From Arthrobacter sp. SO3 (GTDB taxonomy: Bacteria > Actinomycetota > Actinomycetes > Actinomycetales > Micrococcaceae): a stretch of DNA of 42,202 nt. Positions 33,222-41,265 of the stretch are shown here, in pieces; within the stretch, counting starts at the first letter, position 1, and every line of letters starts with the position of its first letter. The notes below the pieces were generated by a model. It did no database searches. It was given only the letters and a program-made list of their open reading frames with translations, and had not been told where the DNA came from. The position numbers were made by a program, and so were the translations under genes. The DNA lies in the NCBI RefSeq assembly GCF_020532825.1, contig NZ_MQTS01000231.1:14068-56269 (forward strand), read 5' to 3'.

Positions 33222-36200
33222 ATGAGCCTCAACGGCCCCTCACTCACCGGTCTGCGCCGTGTCCTCGCCGAAGACCGCAACTATGCCCGTGTCCGGGCTG
33301 AAGCCGCGCGCGGGTTCGCGGCCCGCAGCGAGGACTACCAGATCAGCGCCCCCGCCGGCCTGCGCTCGGCCCTGCTGGCGGAAATGGCCGACGGACTCTC
33401 CGCCCTGGCGGAAGACACCGCGGAAAACACGGCGGCAGACGCAGGGAAAGGCAGCGGCGGCAGTCTCGCGCCCGTTGTCCTGGCCATCACCGCCACCGGC
33501 CGTGAAGCCGAGGACCTGACTGAAGCGCTGCGCGCCTTCCTGCCGGCCGACGCCGTCGCGGAGTTCCCCAGCTGGGAAACGCTCCCGCACGAACGGCTGT
33601 CACCGCGCTCGGACACGGTGGGCCGGCGCCTGTCCGTGCTGCGCCGGCTCGCGCACCCGGAAACCGCCACCGCCGGCGCCCTTCGCGTTGTCGTCGCCCC
33701 GGTCCGGGCGGTCGTGCAGCCGATCGTCGCTGGCCTCGGCGAGCTGGTGCCTGTCACCCTGAAGGTCGGCCAGGAGGCCCCGTTCAGCGGCGTCGTGCGG
33801 AGCCTGGCCGACGCCGCCTACGCCCGCGTGGACATGGTCACCCGGCGCGGTGAATTCGCCGTCCGCGGCGGGATGCTGGATGTCTTCCCGCCCACCGAGG
33901 ACCACCCCATCCGGGTGGAGTTCTTTGGCGACGAAGTGGACCAGATGCGCTGGTTCGCCGTCGCGGACCAGCGCTCGCTGAGCGCGCCGGGGGTGCACCA
34001 CCCCACCGAACTGCACGCCCCGCCGTGCCGCGAAATCCTCATCACGCCTTCGGTGATGTCCCGCGCCGCGACGCTGAAATCACAGCTGCCGGCCGCCGCG
34101 GACATGCTGGAGAAGATCGCCGGTGGCATCGCCGTCGAAGGCATGGAATCACTGGCCCCGGTGCTGGTGGATGCCATGGTGCCGTTCCTGGACCAGTTCC
34201 CGGCCGGTTCGATGGCCGTGGTGATCGAACCGGAAAAGGTCCGGACCCGCGCCCACGACCTCGCCGCCACCAACGAGGAATTCCTTGAGGCTGCGTGGTC
34301 GACGGCGTCCGACGGCGGCACCGCACCCCTTGATCTCACGTCCGCCGCGTCTGAGGCCCTGCACTCGGCCAGCTTCCGCTCCCTCACGGACACCCGCTCC
34401 GTGGCCCTCGGGCACGAGGTGTCCTGGTGGTCCATCACCTCGCTGGCCACCGACGAGGAACTGCTGCCCGACGTCGACGTCCTGAACCTGCATGCCCGCG
34501 AACCCCGCGGCTACCAGGGCGACGTCGCCGAAATGATGGACTTCATCGGCTCCCACGTCCGCGACCAGTGGCGCATCGTCGTCGTCACCGAGGGTCCCGG
34601 CCCGGCCCAGCGGCTCGCGGAACTCTTCCACGACAACGACATCCCCTGCGCCCGGGTCGACTCCCTCGACGACGACCCGCAGGCCGGGCTGATCGAGGTG
34701 ACGACGGCCGCCGTCGGACGCGGTTTTGTCCTGGAGCCGCTCAAGCTCGCCCTGCTGACCGAGGCGGACCTGCTGGGACGGACCTCCGCCGGTTCCACCA
34801 AGGACATGCGCCGGATGCCGTCGAAGCGGCGGAACGCCGTGGACCCGCTGCAGCTCGTGGCCGGCGACTCGGTGGTGCACGAACAGCACGGCATCGGCCG
34901 GTTCGTGGAACTGATCCAGCGCAAGGTGGCAGGGGGAGGCGACGGTGTGCGCGAATACCTCGTTCTGGAATATGCGCCGTCGAAGCGCGGCGCCCCCGGC
35001 GACCGGCTCTTCGTGCCCACCGACCAGCTGGACCAGGTCACCCGCTACGTCGGCGGGGACACCCCCGCGCTGAGCAAAATGGGCGGCGCTGACTGGGCCA
35101 GCACCAAGTCCCGGGCCCGCAAGGCGGTCAAGGAAATCGCCGGCGAACTGATCCGGCTCTACTCGGCCCGGATGGCCTCCCGCGGCTACGCCTTCGGCCC
35201 CGACACCCCCTGGCAGCGCGAGCTCGAGGAAGCCTTCCCGTACGTGGAGACCCCGGACCAGCTGACCACCATCAACGAGGTCAAGGCGGACATGGAGCGG
35301 GAGATCCCGATGGACCGGCTGATCTCCGGCGACGTGGGCTACGGCAAGACCGAGATCGCGGTCCGGGCCGCGTTCAAAGCCGTCCAGGACGGCAAACAGG
35401 TCGCCGTGCTGGTGCCCACCACGCTGCTCGCCCAGCAGCACTATGAAACGTTCACCGAACGGTTCTCCGGCTTCCCGCTCGTGGTCAAGCCGCTGTCCCG
35501 CTTCCAGGGCGCCAAGGAGGCCAAAGAGACCGCCGAGGGCGTCAAGGCCGGGTCCGTGGACGTGGTGATCGGCACCCACCGGCTGCTGTCCAAGGACTTT
35601 GCGTTCAAGGACCTCGGCCTGGTGATCGTGGACGAGGAGCAGCGCTTCGGCGTCGAACACAAGGAAGCGCTGAAGAAGATGCGCACCAACGTGGACGTGC
35701 TCGCCATGAGCGCCACCCCGATTCCCCGGACCCTGGAAATGTCGCTGACCGGCATCCGCGAGACCTCCACCCTGGCCACCCCGCCGGAGGAACGCCACCC
35801 GGTGCTGACGTACGTGGGCCCGTACACGGACAAGCAGACCTCTGCGGCGATCCGCCGCGAACTGATGCGCGAAGGCCAGGTGTTCTTCGTGCACAACCGG
35901 GTGTCCACGATCGACCGCACCGCGGCGAAGATCCGCGAACTGGTCCCGGAGGCCCGGGTCGAGGTGGCGCACGGGCAGATGTCCGAGAGCCGGCTCGAGC
36001 AGATCATCGTGGATTTCTGGGAGAAGCGCTTCGACGTGCTGGTCTGCACCACCATCATCGAGACCGGGCTGGACATCTCCAACGCGAACACCCTGATCGT
36101 GGACGGGGCGGACAAGTACGGGCTCTCGCAGCTGCACCAGCTGCGCGGACGGGTGGGCCGCGGCCGCGAACGCGCCTACGCCTACTTCCTGTACCCGTCC

Positions 36201-36902
36201 GAAAAGCCGCTGGGCGAAGTGGCGCTGGAACGGCTCAAGGCCGTCGCCACCCACAACGAGCTCGGCGCCGGCATGCAGCTGGCCATGAAGGACCTTGAGA
36301 TCCGCGGCGCCGGCAACCTGCTCGGCGGCGAGCAGTCCGGCCACATCCAGGGGGTGGGTTTCGACCTCTACATCCGCCTGGTCGGCGAGGCCGTGGCCGA
36401 ATACCGGGGCGAGGCCGAGGAGAAGGCCGCGGAGATGAAGATCGAGCTGCCGGTCAACGCGCACCTGCCGCACGACTACGTACCAGGCGAACGGCTGCGC
36501 CTGGAGGCCTACCGCAAGCTCGCCGGGGCGATCACCTACGAGGCGATCGACGAAGTGCTCGCCGAGCTCGTGGACCGCTACGGTGAGCTGCCGCTGCCCG
36601 CGACGAACCTGATCGAGGTTGCCCGCTTCCGGGTCGGCGCCCGCGAAGCCGGGCTCAGCGATGTTGCCCTGCAGGGGAACTTCATCAAGTTCTCCCCGGC
36701 GCAGCTGCCGGAATCCAAGCTGATGCGGCTCACCCGGATGTACCCCGGATCGCAGTCCAAACCTGCCCTGGACGCGGTGCTTATCCCCAAGCCCAAGACC
36801 GCGCGGATCGGCGGCCGCGACCTGCAGGACGCCGAGATCCTGGAATGGGCCAACGGCGTCATCCGCAATATTTTCTCCGACGCCCCGCTTGCGGTGAAGT
36901 AA
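33222..36902 (+). CDS. mfd: transcription-repair coupling factor
   Basis: 1226 residues from ATG at 33222 (MSLNGPSLTG) with AGGAG upstream. It removes RNA polymerase stalled at lesions and recruits UvrA. Order: UvrB-like N-terminal modules (1 to about 400); the CarD-like RNA polymerase interaction domain (about 545-613, GDSVVHEQHGIGRF); the translocase with Walker A GDVGYGKTEIA near 704, DEEQRFG near 804, SATPIPRTLEMS, and the VGRGRERAYAYF motif; and the TRCF domain (from about 1080, LPVNAHLPHDYVPGERLRLEAY). Full length, no disruption. In M. tuberculosis mfd follows glmU/tetR closely; here it is separated from pth by the regulator cluster and the suf genes. Confidence 0.96.
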   Translation: MSLNGPSLTGLRRVLAEDRNYARVRAEAARGFAARSEDYQISAPAGLRSALLAEMADGLSALAEDTAENTAADAGKGSGGSLAPVVLAITATGREAEDLTEALRAFLPADAVAEFPSWETLPHERLSPRSDTVGRRLSVLRRLAHPETATAGALRVVVAPVRAVVQPIVAGLGELVPVTLKVGQEAPFSGVVRSLADAAYARVDMVTRRGEFAVRGGMLDVFPPTEDHPIRVEFFGDEVDQMRWFAVADQRSLSAPGVHHPTELHAPPCREILITPSVMSRAATLKSQLPAAADMLEKIAGGIAVEGMESLAPVLVDAMVPFLDQFPAGSMAVVIEPEKVRTRAHDLAATNEEFLEAAWSTASDGGTAPLDLTSAASEALHSASFRSLTDTRSVALGHEVSWWSITSLATDEELLPDVDVLNLHAREPRGYQGDVAEMMDFIGSHVRDQWRIVVVTEGPGPAQRLAELFHDNDIPCARVDSLDDDPQAGLIEVTTAAVGRGFVLEPLKLALLTEADLLGRTSAGSTKDMRRMPSKRRNAVDPLQLVAGDSVVHEQHGIGRFVELIQRKVAGGGDGVREYLVLEYAPSKRGAPGDRLFVPTDQLDQVTRYVGGDTPALSKMGGADWASTKSRARKAVKEIAGELIRLYSARMASRGYAFGPDTPWQRELEEAFPYVETPDQLTTINEVKADMEREIPMDRLISGDVGYGKTEIAVRAAFKAVQDGKQVAVLVPTTLLAQQHYETFTERFSGFPLVVKPLSRFQGAKEAKETAEGVKAGSVDVVIGTHRLLSKDFAFKDLGLVIVDEEQRFGVEHKEALKKMRTNVDVLAMSATPIPRTLEMSLTGIRETSTLATPPEERHPVLTYVGPYTDKQTSAAIRRELMREGQVFFVHNRVSTIDRTAAKIRELVPEARVEVAHGQMSESRLEQIIVDFWEKRFDVLVCTTIIETGLDISNANTLIVDGADKYGLSQLHQLRGRVGRGRERAYAYFLYPSEKPLGEVALERLKAVATHNELGAGMQLAMKDLEIRGAGNLLGGEQSGHIQGVGFDLYIRLVGEAVAEYRGEAEEKAAEMKIELPVNAHLPHDYVPGERLRLEAYRKLAGAITYEAIDEVLAELVDRYGELPLPATNLIEVARFRVGAREAGLSDVALQGNFIKFSPAQLPESKLMRLTRMYPGSQSKPALDAVLIPKPKTARIGGRDLQDAEILEWANGVIRNIFSDAPLAVK

Positions 36903-36905
36903 AGA

Positions 36906-37739
36906 ATGATGGGAGGACACCACGCCGCGTCGGGAGCCGCGGCGTGGGTGGCCATTGCCTCGACCGGTCCGTACACGCTGGGCTGGTATCCGCTGGACGC
37001 GACCGGGATTGTGATCGGCGGGATGGCGACGGCGGGGACGGCGCTGGTCTGCGACTGGGACCACCGCTCCAGCACGGTGGCGCACTCGCTGCCGCCACTG
37101 TCGAACGTGATCGCGGTCGGCATCGAGAACGTCTCCGGCGGGCACCGCCAGGGCACGCATTCCCTGCTCGGCGCCGCGTTCTTTGTGCTGCTCGCCGCGC
37201 TCGCGGGGCAACTTCAGCTGCAGACGGACTGGGGCCTGCTGTCGGTGGGCGCCGGGCTGCTGTGCATGTTCATGATCAACATCGCCGCGAAAGCCCTGAA
37301 GCTCTTCCCGAAGTACGGCTGGATCAGCAACTGGGTCCTTGCCCTCACCATGGCCGGACTCGTGACCTGGTTCGCGCCGCACCAGTGGACCTGGCTGCCG
37401 GTCTCCATGCTGACCGGCGTGCTGGTGCACATTGTGGGGGACATGATCACGACCGGGGGAGTTCCGCTGCTCTGGCCTCTGGTGATCAAGCCGCCGAAGG
37501 TCCTGCGGAAGCTGCCGCTGCTGAAGGACGTCTGGAAGGCCAACGGGGCGTTCTCGGTCCCGTTGCTGGGCCGGGCCGGGTCACGGCGGGAGTGGTTCGT
37601 CCTGATCCCGGTCAGTGCCTACGCCATGATCGGCATGTTCGGCGGGGTGCTGGGCGTGGCAAAGGTGCACTGGCCCGCCGCGGTGGCCATCGGGACCGGG
37701 CTGGTCCAAAGCCTGTTCGGGCTGCTCGCCGCCGCGTAG
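36906..37739 (+). CDS. YdjM/DUF457-family membrane-bound metal-dependent hydrolase
   Basis: 277 residues, ATG at 36906, 3 bp after the mfd stop, so probably co-transcribed. The N-terminus MMGGHHAASGAAAW, then CDWDHRSSTVAHSLPP, RQGTHSLLGAAFF and VHIVGDMITTGGVPLLWP give the pattern of His and Asp residues of the YdjM (DUF457) family. Four to six hydrophobic segments are visible (for example LLGAAFFVLLAALAGQL). E. coli YdjM is a LexA-regulated inner-membrane protein; no enzyme activity is proven. Its link to mfd may be only transcriptional. Confidence 0.85.
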   Translation: MMGGHHAASGAAAWVAIASTGPYTLGWYPLDATGIVIGGMATAGTALVCDWDHRSSTVAHSLPPLSNVIAVGIENVSGGHRQGTHSLLGAAFFVLLAALAGQLQLQTDWGLLSVGAGLLCMFMINIAAKALKLFPKYGWISNWVLALTMAGLVTWFAPHQWTWLPVSMLTGVLVHIVGDMITTGGVPLLWPLVIKPPKVLRKLPLLKDVWKANGAFSVPLLGRAGSRREWFVLIPVSAYAMIGMFGGVLGVAKVHWPAAVAIGTGLVQSLFGLLAAA

Positions 37740-37741
37740 CG

Positions 37742-37786
37742 GCCGGCCCGCCAGCCGGCCCGCCAGCCGCCTCGCCGGCCCGCCTC
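37742..37786. repeat. short GC-rich tandem repeat
   Basis: GCCGGCCCGCCA at 37742-37753 and 37754-37765, followed by degenerate further copies (GCCGGCCCGCCTC). Twelve-base period, directly after the stop of the DUF457 gene. Confidence 0.6.
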
Positions 37787-37824
37787 GCGGTGAGGCCGTG
37801 TAACCGGCCAAGAGTCCTTGGGTT

Positions 37825-37866
37825 AAATGACTGAAGCTCCGAAAGATCCGGAGCTTCAGTCATTTT
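37825..37866. terminator. bidirectional terminator between convergent genes
   Basis: Perfect 17-bp stem AAATGACTGAAGCTCCG/CGGAGCTTCAGTCATTT (37825-37841/37849-37865) with a 7-nt loop; A/T-rich ends give a T run on both strands. It lies between the DUF457 gene (plus) and the small membrane protein gene (minus). Confidence 0.9.
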
Positions 37867-37880
37867 AAGTATCTGGTGCT

Positions 37881-38114
37881 TTAGCTTTCGCCCGCGGAAT
37901 CCGAACGGCCGGTGATGGTCTGCGGGATCCAGAATGCCAGGGCGAACAGGACGAGGCAGGCGGCCATCGGCCACGGGTTGCCCAGCGACAGGAAGCTCAG
38001 CGAGTAAAGGGAAGCGCCGAAGAGGACCATCATCAGGACGAACAGGACGACGCTGGAGCCGAGGCTGTTCTCGTTCTGCGGGGTCTGCTGGGTCTTCGCG
38101 GTGTTGCTGGACAT
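37881..38114 (-). CDS. small two-helix membrane protein, family not recognised
   Basis: 77 residues. A polar Asn/Gln/Thr-rich N-terminus (about 18 residues) leads into two hydrophobic helices, SVVLFVLMMVLFGASLYSL and MAACLVLFALAFWIPQTI, then a short polar tail. GAGGAGGAACG is an excellent ribosome binding site before the ATG at 38114. It lies 53 bp after deoC on the same strand and may be its last operon member. I do not recognise a named family; the layout is that of many uncharacterised actinobacterial small membrane proteins. Confidence 0.75.
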   Translation of the reverse strand: MSSNTAKTQQTPQNENSLGSSVVLFVLMMVLFGASLYSLSFLSLGNPWPMAACLVLFALAFWIPQTITGRSDSAGES

Positions 38115-38167
38115 TCGTTCCTCCTCGGCCCCGTGGGGCTCAAAACTGTGGCGGCTGCCGGAGCGGA

Positions 38168-38908
38168 TCAGTACGCGGAAGAACCCTGTTCACCCGTGAC
38201 GATCGCGATGCCGGAGCTGGCGCCAATACGTGTTGCACCTGCAGCAATCATAGCCTGTGCATCGGCGAGCGAACGCACCCCGCCCGAGGCCTTGACACCG
38301 AGGCCCGGACCCACCGTGCGGCGCATCAGCGCGACGTCCGCGGCGGTGGCCCCGCCGCCGTTGAAGCCGGTGGACGTCTTCACAAAATCGGCGCCCGCCT
38401 CCACTGCCGCCTCGCAGGCCAGCACTTTCTGGGCGTCGTCCAGCAGCGCCGTTTCGATGATGACCTTCAGGATGGCGCCACCTTCGTGGACGGCTTCCGC
38501 GACGGCCGTGATGTCATCGACCAGGGCTCCCCTGTCATTGGCCCGGGCCGCAGCAATGTTGATCACCATGTCGACTTCCTCGGCGCCGTCCAGGACGGCA
38601 CCGCGGGCCTCAAAGGCCTTGACGTCGCTGGGGGTGGCGCCCAGCGGGAATCCGACGACGGAGCAGGTCAGCACACCAGAGCCCTTCAGGGCCTTCTTGA
38701 CCGTCTTGACCCAGACCGGGTTGACGCACACTGACTTGAACCGGTATTCGGCGGCCTCGGCACAGACCTTGAGGATCTCAGCCTCGCTTGCCTCCGGCTT
38801 GAGCAGTGTGTGGTCGATGTAGGAGGCAATATTTCCCGAGGTTCCGGACGCTACGGCTTCCCCGGCAGCGGCGGTAACCCTTCCGGCAGTCGCGGCTTCG
38901 TGGCTCAT
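38168..38908 (-). CDS. deoC: deoxyribose-phosphate aldolase
   Basis: 246 residues from ATG at 38908 (MSHEAATAG) with AAAGGGA upstream; the frame is open a further 52 codons but without support. It cleaves 2-deoxyribose-5-phosphate to glyceraldehyde-3-phosphate and acetaldehyde in nucleoside catabolism. Seen: [57 protein letters not shown], the Schiff-base Lys in [16 protein letters not shown] and the second conserved Lys in VKASGGVRS. No other deo gene is nearby. Confidence 0.95.
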   Translation of the reverse strand: MSHEAATAGRVTAAAGEAVASGTSGNIASYIDHTLLKPEASEAEILKVCAEAAEYRFKSVCVNPVWVKTVKKALKGSGVLTCSVVGFPLGATPSDVKAFEARGAVLDGAEEVDMVINIAAARANDRGALVDDITAVAEAVHEGGAILKVIIETALLDDAQKVLACEAAVEAGADFVKTSTGFNGGGATAADVALMRRTVGPGLGVKASGGVRSLADAQAMIAAGATRIGASSGIAIVTGEQGSSAY

Positions 38909-39045
38909 GGTGGTCCCTTTCCTGGCGGGCCTGGGACTGTATTGCCCCCCGGGGGTTTTCCCCGAGGTTGTCCCTCTGGGGGCCTTATGGGCCTGCAGAC
39001 ACCGCATTCTTCGTGGCTTCTCAGGTGTCCATCTTGCCATAACAG

Positions 39046-39066
39046 GCCTCCCGCCGGAGGGCATCC
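39046..39066 (-). terminator. weak hairpin after the FAD oxidoreductase gene
   Basis: Read on the minus strand, CCTCC-GGCG-GGAGG follows the oxidoreductase stop (39077) within about 15-30 bp. Five-base-pair stem and no T run, so a weak call. Confidence 0.25.
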
Positions 39067-39076
39067 GCGCAGGCGT

Positions 39077-39937
39077 TCAGGCAGCGTTCGCCAGCGGCTC
39101 CGCCATGCCGGCCTGGAGCAGCTGGGAGGCGCAGACGGACGCCGCCGAGGAGGCGGCCACCAGCAGGCCCAGGCGCACGCCGTCGAACACGGCGGCATCC
39201 CCGATAGCCCAGATTCCCGGGACGGACGTGCGGAAGTCACGGCCGATGACGATTCCGCCCTGGCGGGCTGTCTTCAGCCCGGCGCTGACCGCGAGGGCGT
39301 CACGGGCCACCGGTTCCTCGGCCAGGACCACGAGGTCCCCGGCCATGCTCGAGCCGTCCTCGAACACAATCCCGGCAGCCGTAAGGGCCGACCCGGCGAC
39401 GGTGGGAACGACGGCGGCCGGCCGCTGGGTCGTGCGGATGGGGCGGACACCGCGGGCGCGCAACACGGCCTCGGCCTGGCCCGCGGCCGTTCCGGTGCCG
39501 ACCAGGATGCCCAGGGGCCGCCGGCCAAGGACCCGCGTGACGTCCTTGACGGCCTCGCCCAGTCCGGCGGCGTCGTCAATCGTTGAGTAGTTCAGGCACC
39601 GGCCTTCCCCTGCCAGCGGTGCGCCGGCGGGGGAGGAGCCGGTCGCGATGACCAGCTGGTCGTAGCTGAATTCCAGGCCGTCCGCCGTGGTGACATAGCG
39701 GCTGTCCGGGTCGACGTAGCTGGCCGGCTGGCCGAAGCGGACCGAGACCTGCGGGAGGGCGGCGAGTTCCAGGAGTTCCTCCGGGGCGTCATCCCGGTTG
39801 CTGAGCACCGTGATGCCGCCGGCGAACGGGGTCCGGGTGAGCTGGCGGACGAGGGCCTGCGCGGCCGGGCCGGCCCCGGCGATGACAATCCTGGGCCGGG
39901 TCTGGGAATCGGCGGAAACGGTGGGGGTGGCGGACAT
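39077..39937 (-). CDS. FAD-dependent pyridine nucleotide-disulfide oxidoreductase family protein, NirB N-terminal-like
   Basis: 286 residues from ATG at 39937 (MSATPTVSADSQ) with GAAAGGGA upstream. FAD-binding RIVIAGAGPAAQALVRQL at the N-terminus, YDQLVIATGSSPAGAPLAG, the NAD-binding motif LGILVGTGTAAGQAEAVL, and the C-terminal FAD motif VPGIWAIGDAAVF. It lacks redox-active cysteines and the sulfite/nitrite reductase repeats, so it corresponds only to the first part of NirB or to a rubredoxin/ferredoxin-reductase-like protein, and it is short (usual size about 400). Location beside hemD and cobA suggests a role in nitrite or siroheme metabolism; the electron partner is unknown. Confidence 0.75.
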   Translation of the reverse strand: MSATPTVSADSQTRPRIVIAGAGPAAQALVRQLTRTPFAGGITVLSNRDDAPEELLELAALPQVSVRFGQPASYVDPDSRYVTTADGLEFSYDQLVIATGSSPAGAPLAGEGRCLNYSTIDDAAGLGEAVKDVTRVLGRRPLGILVGTGTAAGQAEAVLRARGVRPIRTTQRPAAVVPTVAGSALTAAGIVFEDGSSMAGDLVVLAEEPVARDALAVSAGLKTARQGGIVIGRDFRTSVPGIWAIGDAAVFDGVRLGLLVAASSAASVCASQLLQAGMAEPLANAA

Positions 39938-40086
39938 GATGGGTCCCTTTCGCTGGTGGCCGTCGGTGTGGCCTGACTGCTTGTTGGTCCCCAGCGTAGG
40001 CGGCCGATTTTTCCGGCGTGTTTCCCCGGTGTTGCCGTATTTTCGCGGCCCGTTCGCCAATGTTTACCCGCCAGTAATGCCGTGGG

Positions 40087-41265
40087 TCACACCCGGATCC
40101 GGTAGCCGCGTTTCACCACGGTTTCCACCAGCCGGCCGTCCGGCAGGGCGGAGCGCAGCCGGCTGACCGTCATGTCCAGGGCATGGACGGACCCGCGGAG
40201 TTCCAGCAGTTCGGACAGCGACTCCCGGGACAGCACGGCGCCGCTGGCGCCCAGCAGCGCCCGCAGCAGCAGCAGCGGCGCGGGAGCCAGCTCCACGGAC
40301 TCGCCGTCGATCCGCAGCGAGCGGCCGCGGAGTTCCACCCGGCCGGACACGGTGTCCAGGCGGCGGACATGGTTGAGGGCGAGGTGCTCCACGACGAGAC
40401 GGATCAGGGCGCCCATCCGGAACCGCTCCGGGATCAGCGGCTGCAGTCCGGCATCGATGAGCGGCTGCGCGGTGATCGGGCCCACGACGGCGGTGGCCAC
40501 CGTGGTCTTCAGGCTCTCCACGAGCTGCTTGTACAGGCCCATCTCGTGGGCGGTGCTCCACATCGCGTCCACCGCGGGGGCGCTGGTGAAGGTCAGCACG
40601 TCCAGGTTGCCGCTGCAGGCGGCCTCGATGAGCCGCGGCAGCCGGTCGGCGCCGTCGGGCTTGACCCAGCGGTACGGGGTGACCGTCAGGACCGTGGCCC
40701 CGGACATCCGGAGCCGCTCGAGCTGGCGGACGTCGGTGTAGCCGTGCAGCTGCACCGCGACGGTTTTGCCGCGCACCCCCTCGGCCAGGAGCATGTCCAC
40801 CAGGGTGGCGGTGGTTTCGTCGCTGCTGATCCCGACGTCGGCCAGCCCGGCCGCGCGGACGGCGCCGCGGGCCTTGGGGCCCCGGACGAACATCCGGGTG
40901 GCGCCGAGCGTTTCCAGCAGCTGCTCGCCGATTCCGAAGGTGTCCGCGGCCTCGCACCAGCGCCGCATGCCGTAGGCCGTGGTGGCGATGCACAGTTCCG
41001 GGCGTGCGGCGATGATGGTTCGGGTGTCTTCGATCAGGCTCAGGTCCTCCTGCACGGGGGCGATCTTCAGCGCCGGTGCGTGCAGCACCTCGGCGCCGCG
41101 CCGCTCCAGGGCCTCGATCAGGTCCTGGGAACGGCGGTGCGAGGTCACACCGATCCGGAAGCCCTCCAGCGGCAGCTCCACAGTCTGCTCCGCGGTCTGC
41201 GGTGCCGGACCGGCGCCGGGCAGCCCGGCAGGGGCGATGGCGTTGAGCGCGCTCATGGCTTTCAC
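40087..41265 (-). CDS. hemD: uroporphyrinogen-III synthase fused to a winged-helix DNA-binding domain
   Basis: 392 residues from GTG at 41265, overlapping the cobA stop by 4 bp; ATG at 41256 is an alternative start. Residues about 30-280 are a HemD fold: FRIGVTSHRRSQDLIEALE, then ELCIATTAYGMRRWCEAA, TVAVQLHGYTDVRQLERL, LTFTSAPAVDAMWSTAHE and VVGPITAQPLIDAGL. Residues about 300-392 are an OmpR/PhoB-type winged helix: VELAPAPLLLLRALLGASG, LSRESLSELL, then VSRLRSALPDGRLVETVVKRGYRIRV. HemD makes uroporphyrinogen III, the precursor of siroheme. Such fusions occur in actinobacteria (Rv0260c in M. tuberculosis) near nitrite-reductase genes and may act mainly as regulators. Confidence 0.88.
   Translation of the reverse strand: MKAMSALNAIAPAGLPGAGPAPQTAEQTVELPLEGFRIGVTSHRRSQDLIEALERRGAEVLHAPALKIAPVQEDLSLIEDTRTIIAARPELCIATTAYGMRRWCEAADTFGIGEQLLETLGATRMFVRGPKARGAVRAAGLADVGISSDETTATLVDMLLAEGVRGKTVAVQLHGYTDVRQLERLRMSGATVLTVTPYRWVKPDGADRLPRLIEAACSGNLDVLTFTSAPAVDAMWSTAHEMGLYKQLVESLKTTVATAVVGPITAQPLIDAGLQPLIPERFRMGALIRLVVEHLALNHVRRLDTVSGRVELRGRSLRIDGESVELAPAPLLLLRALLGASGAVLSRESLSELLELRGSVHALDMTVSRLRSALPDGRLVETVVKRGYRIRV

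Noticed and set aside
34149..37430. Open frame of over 1000 codons on the strand opposite mfd
   Set aside because: mfd is unmistakable on the plus strand with all its motifs. The antisense frame is a product of the high GC content, and its translation is low-complexity His/Gly/Arg-rich with no domain.
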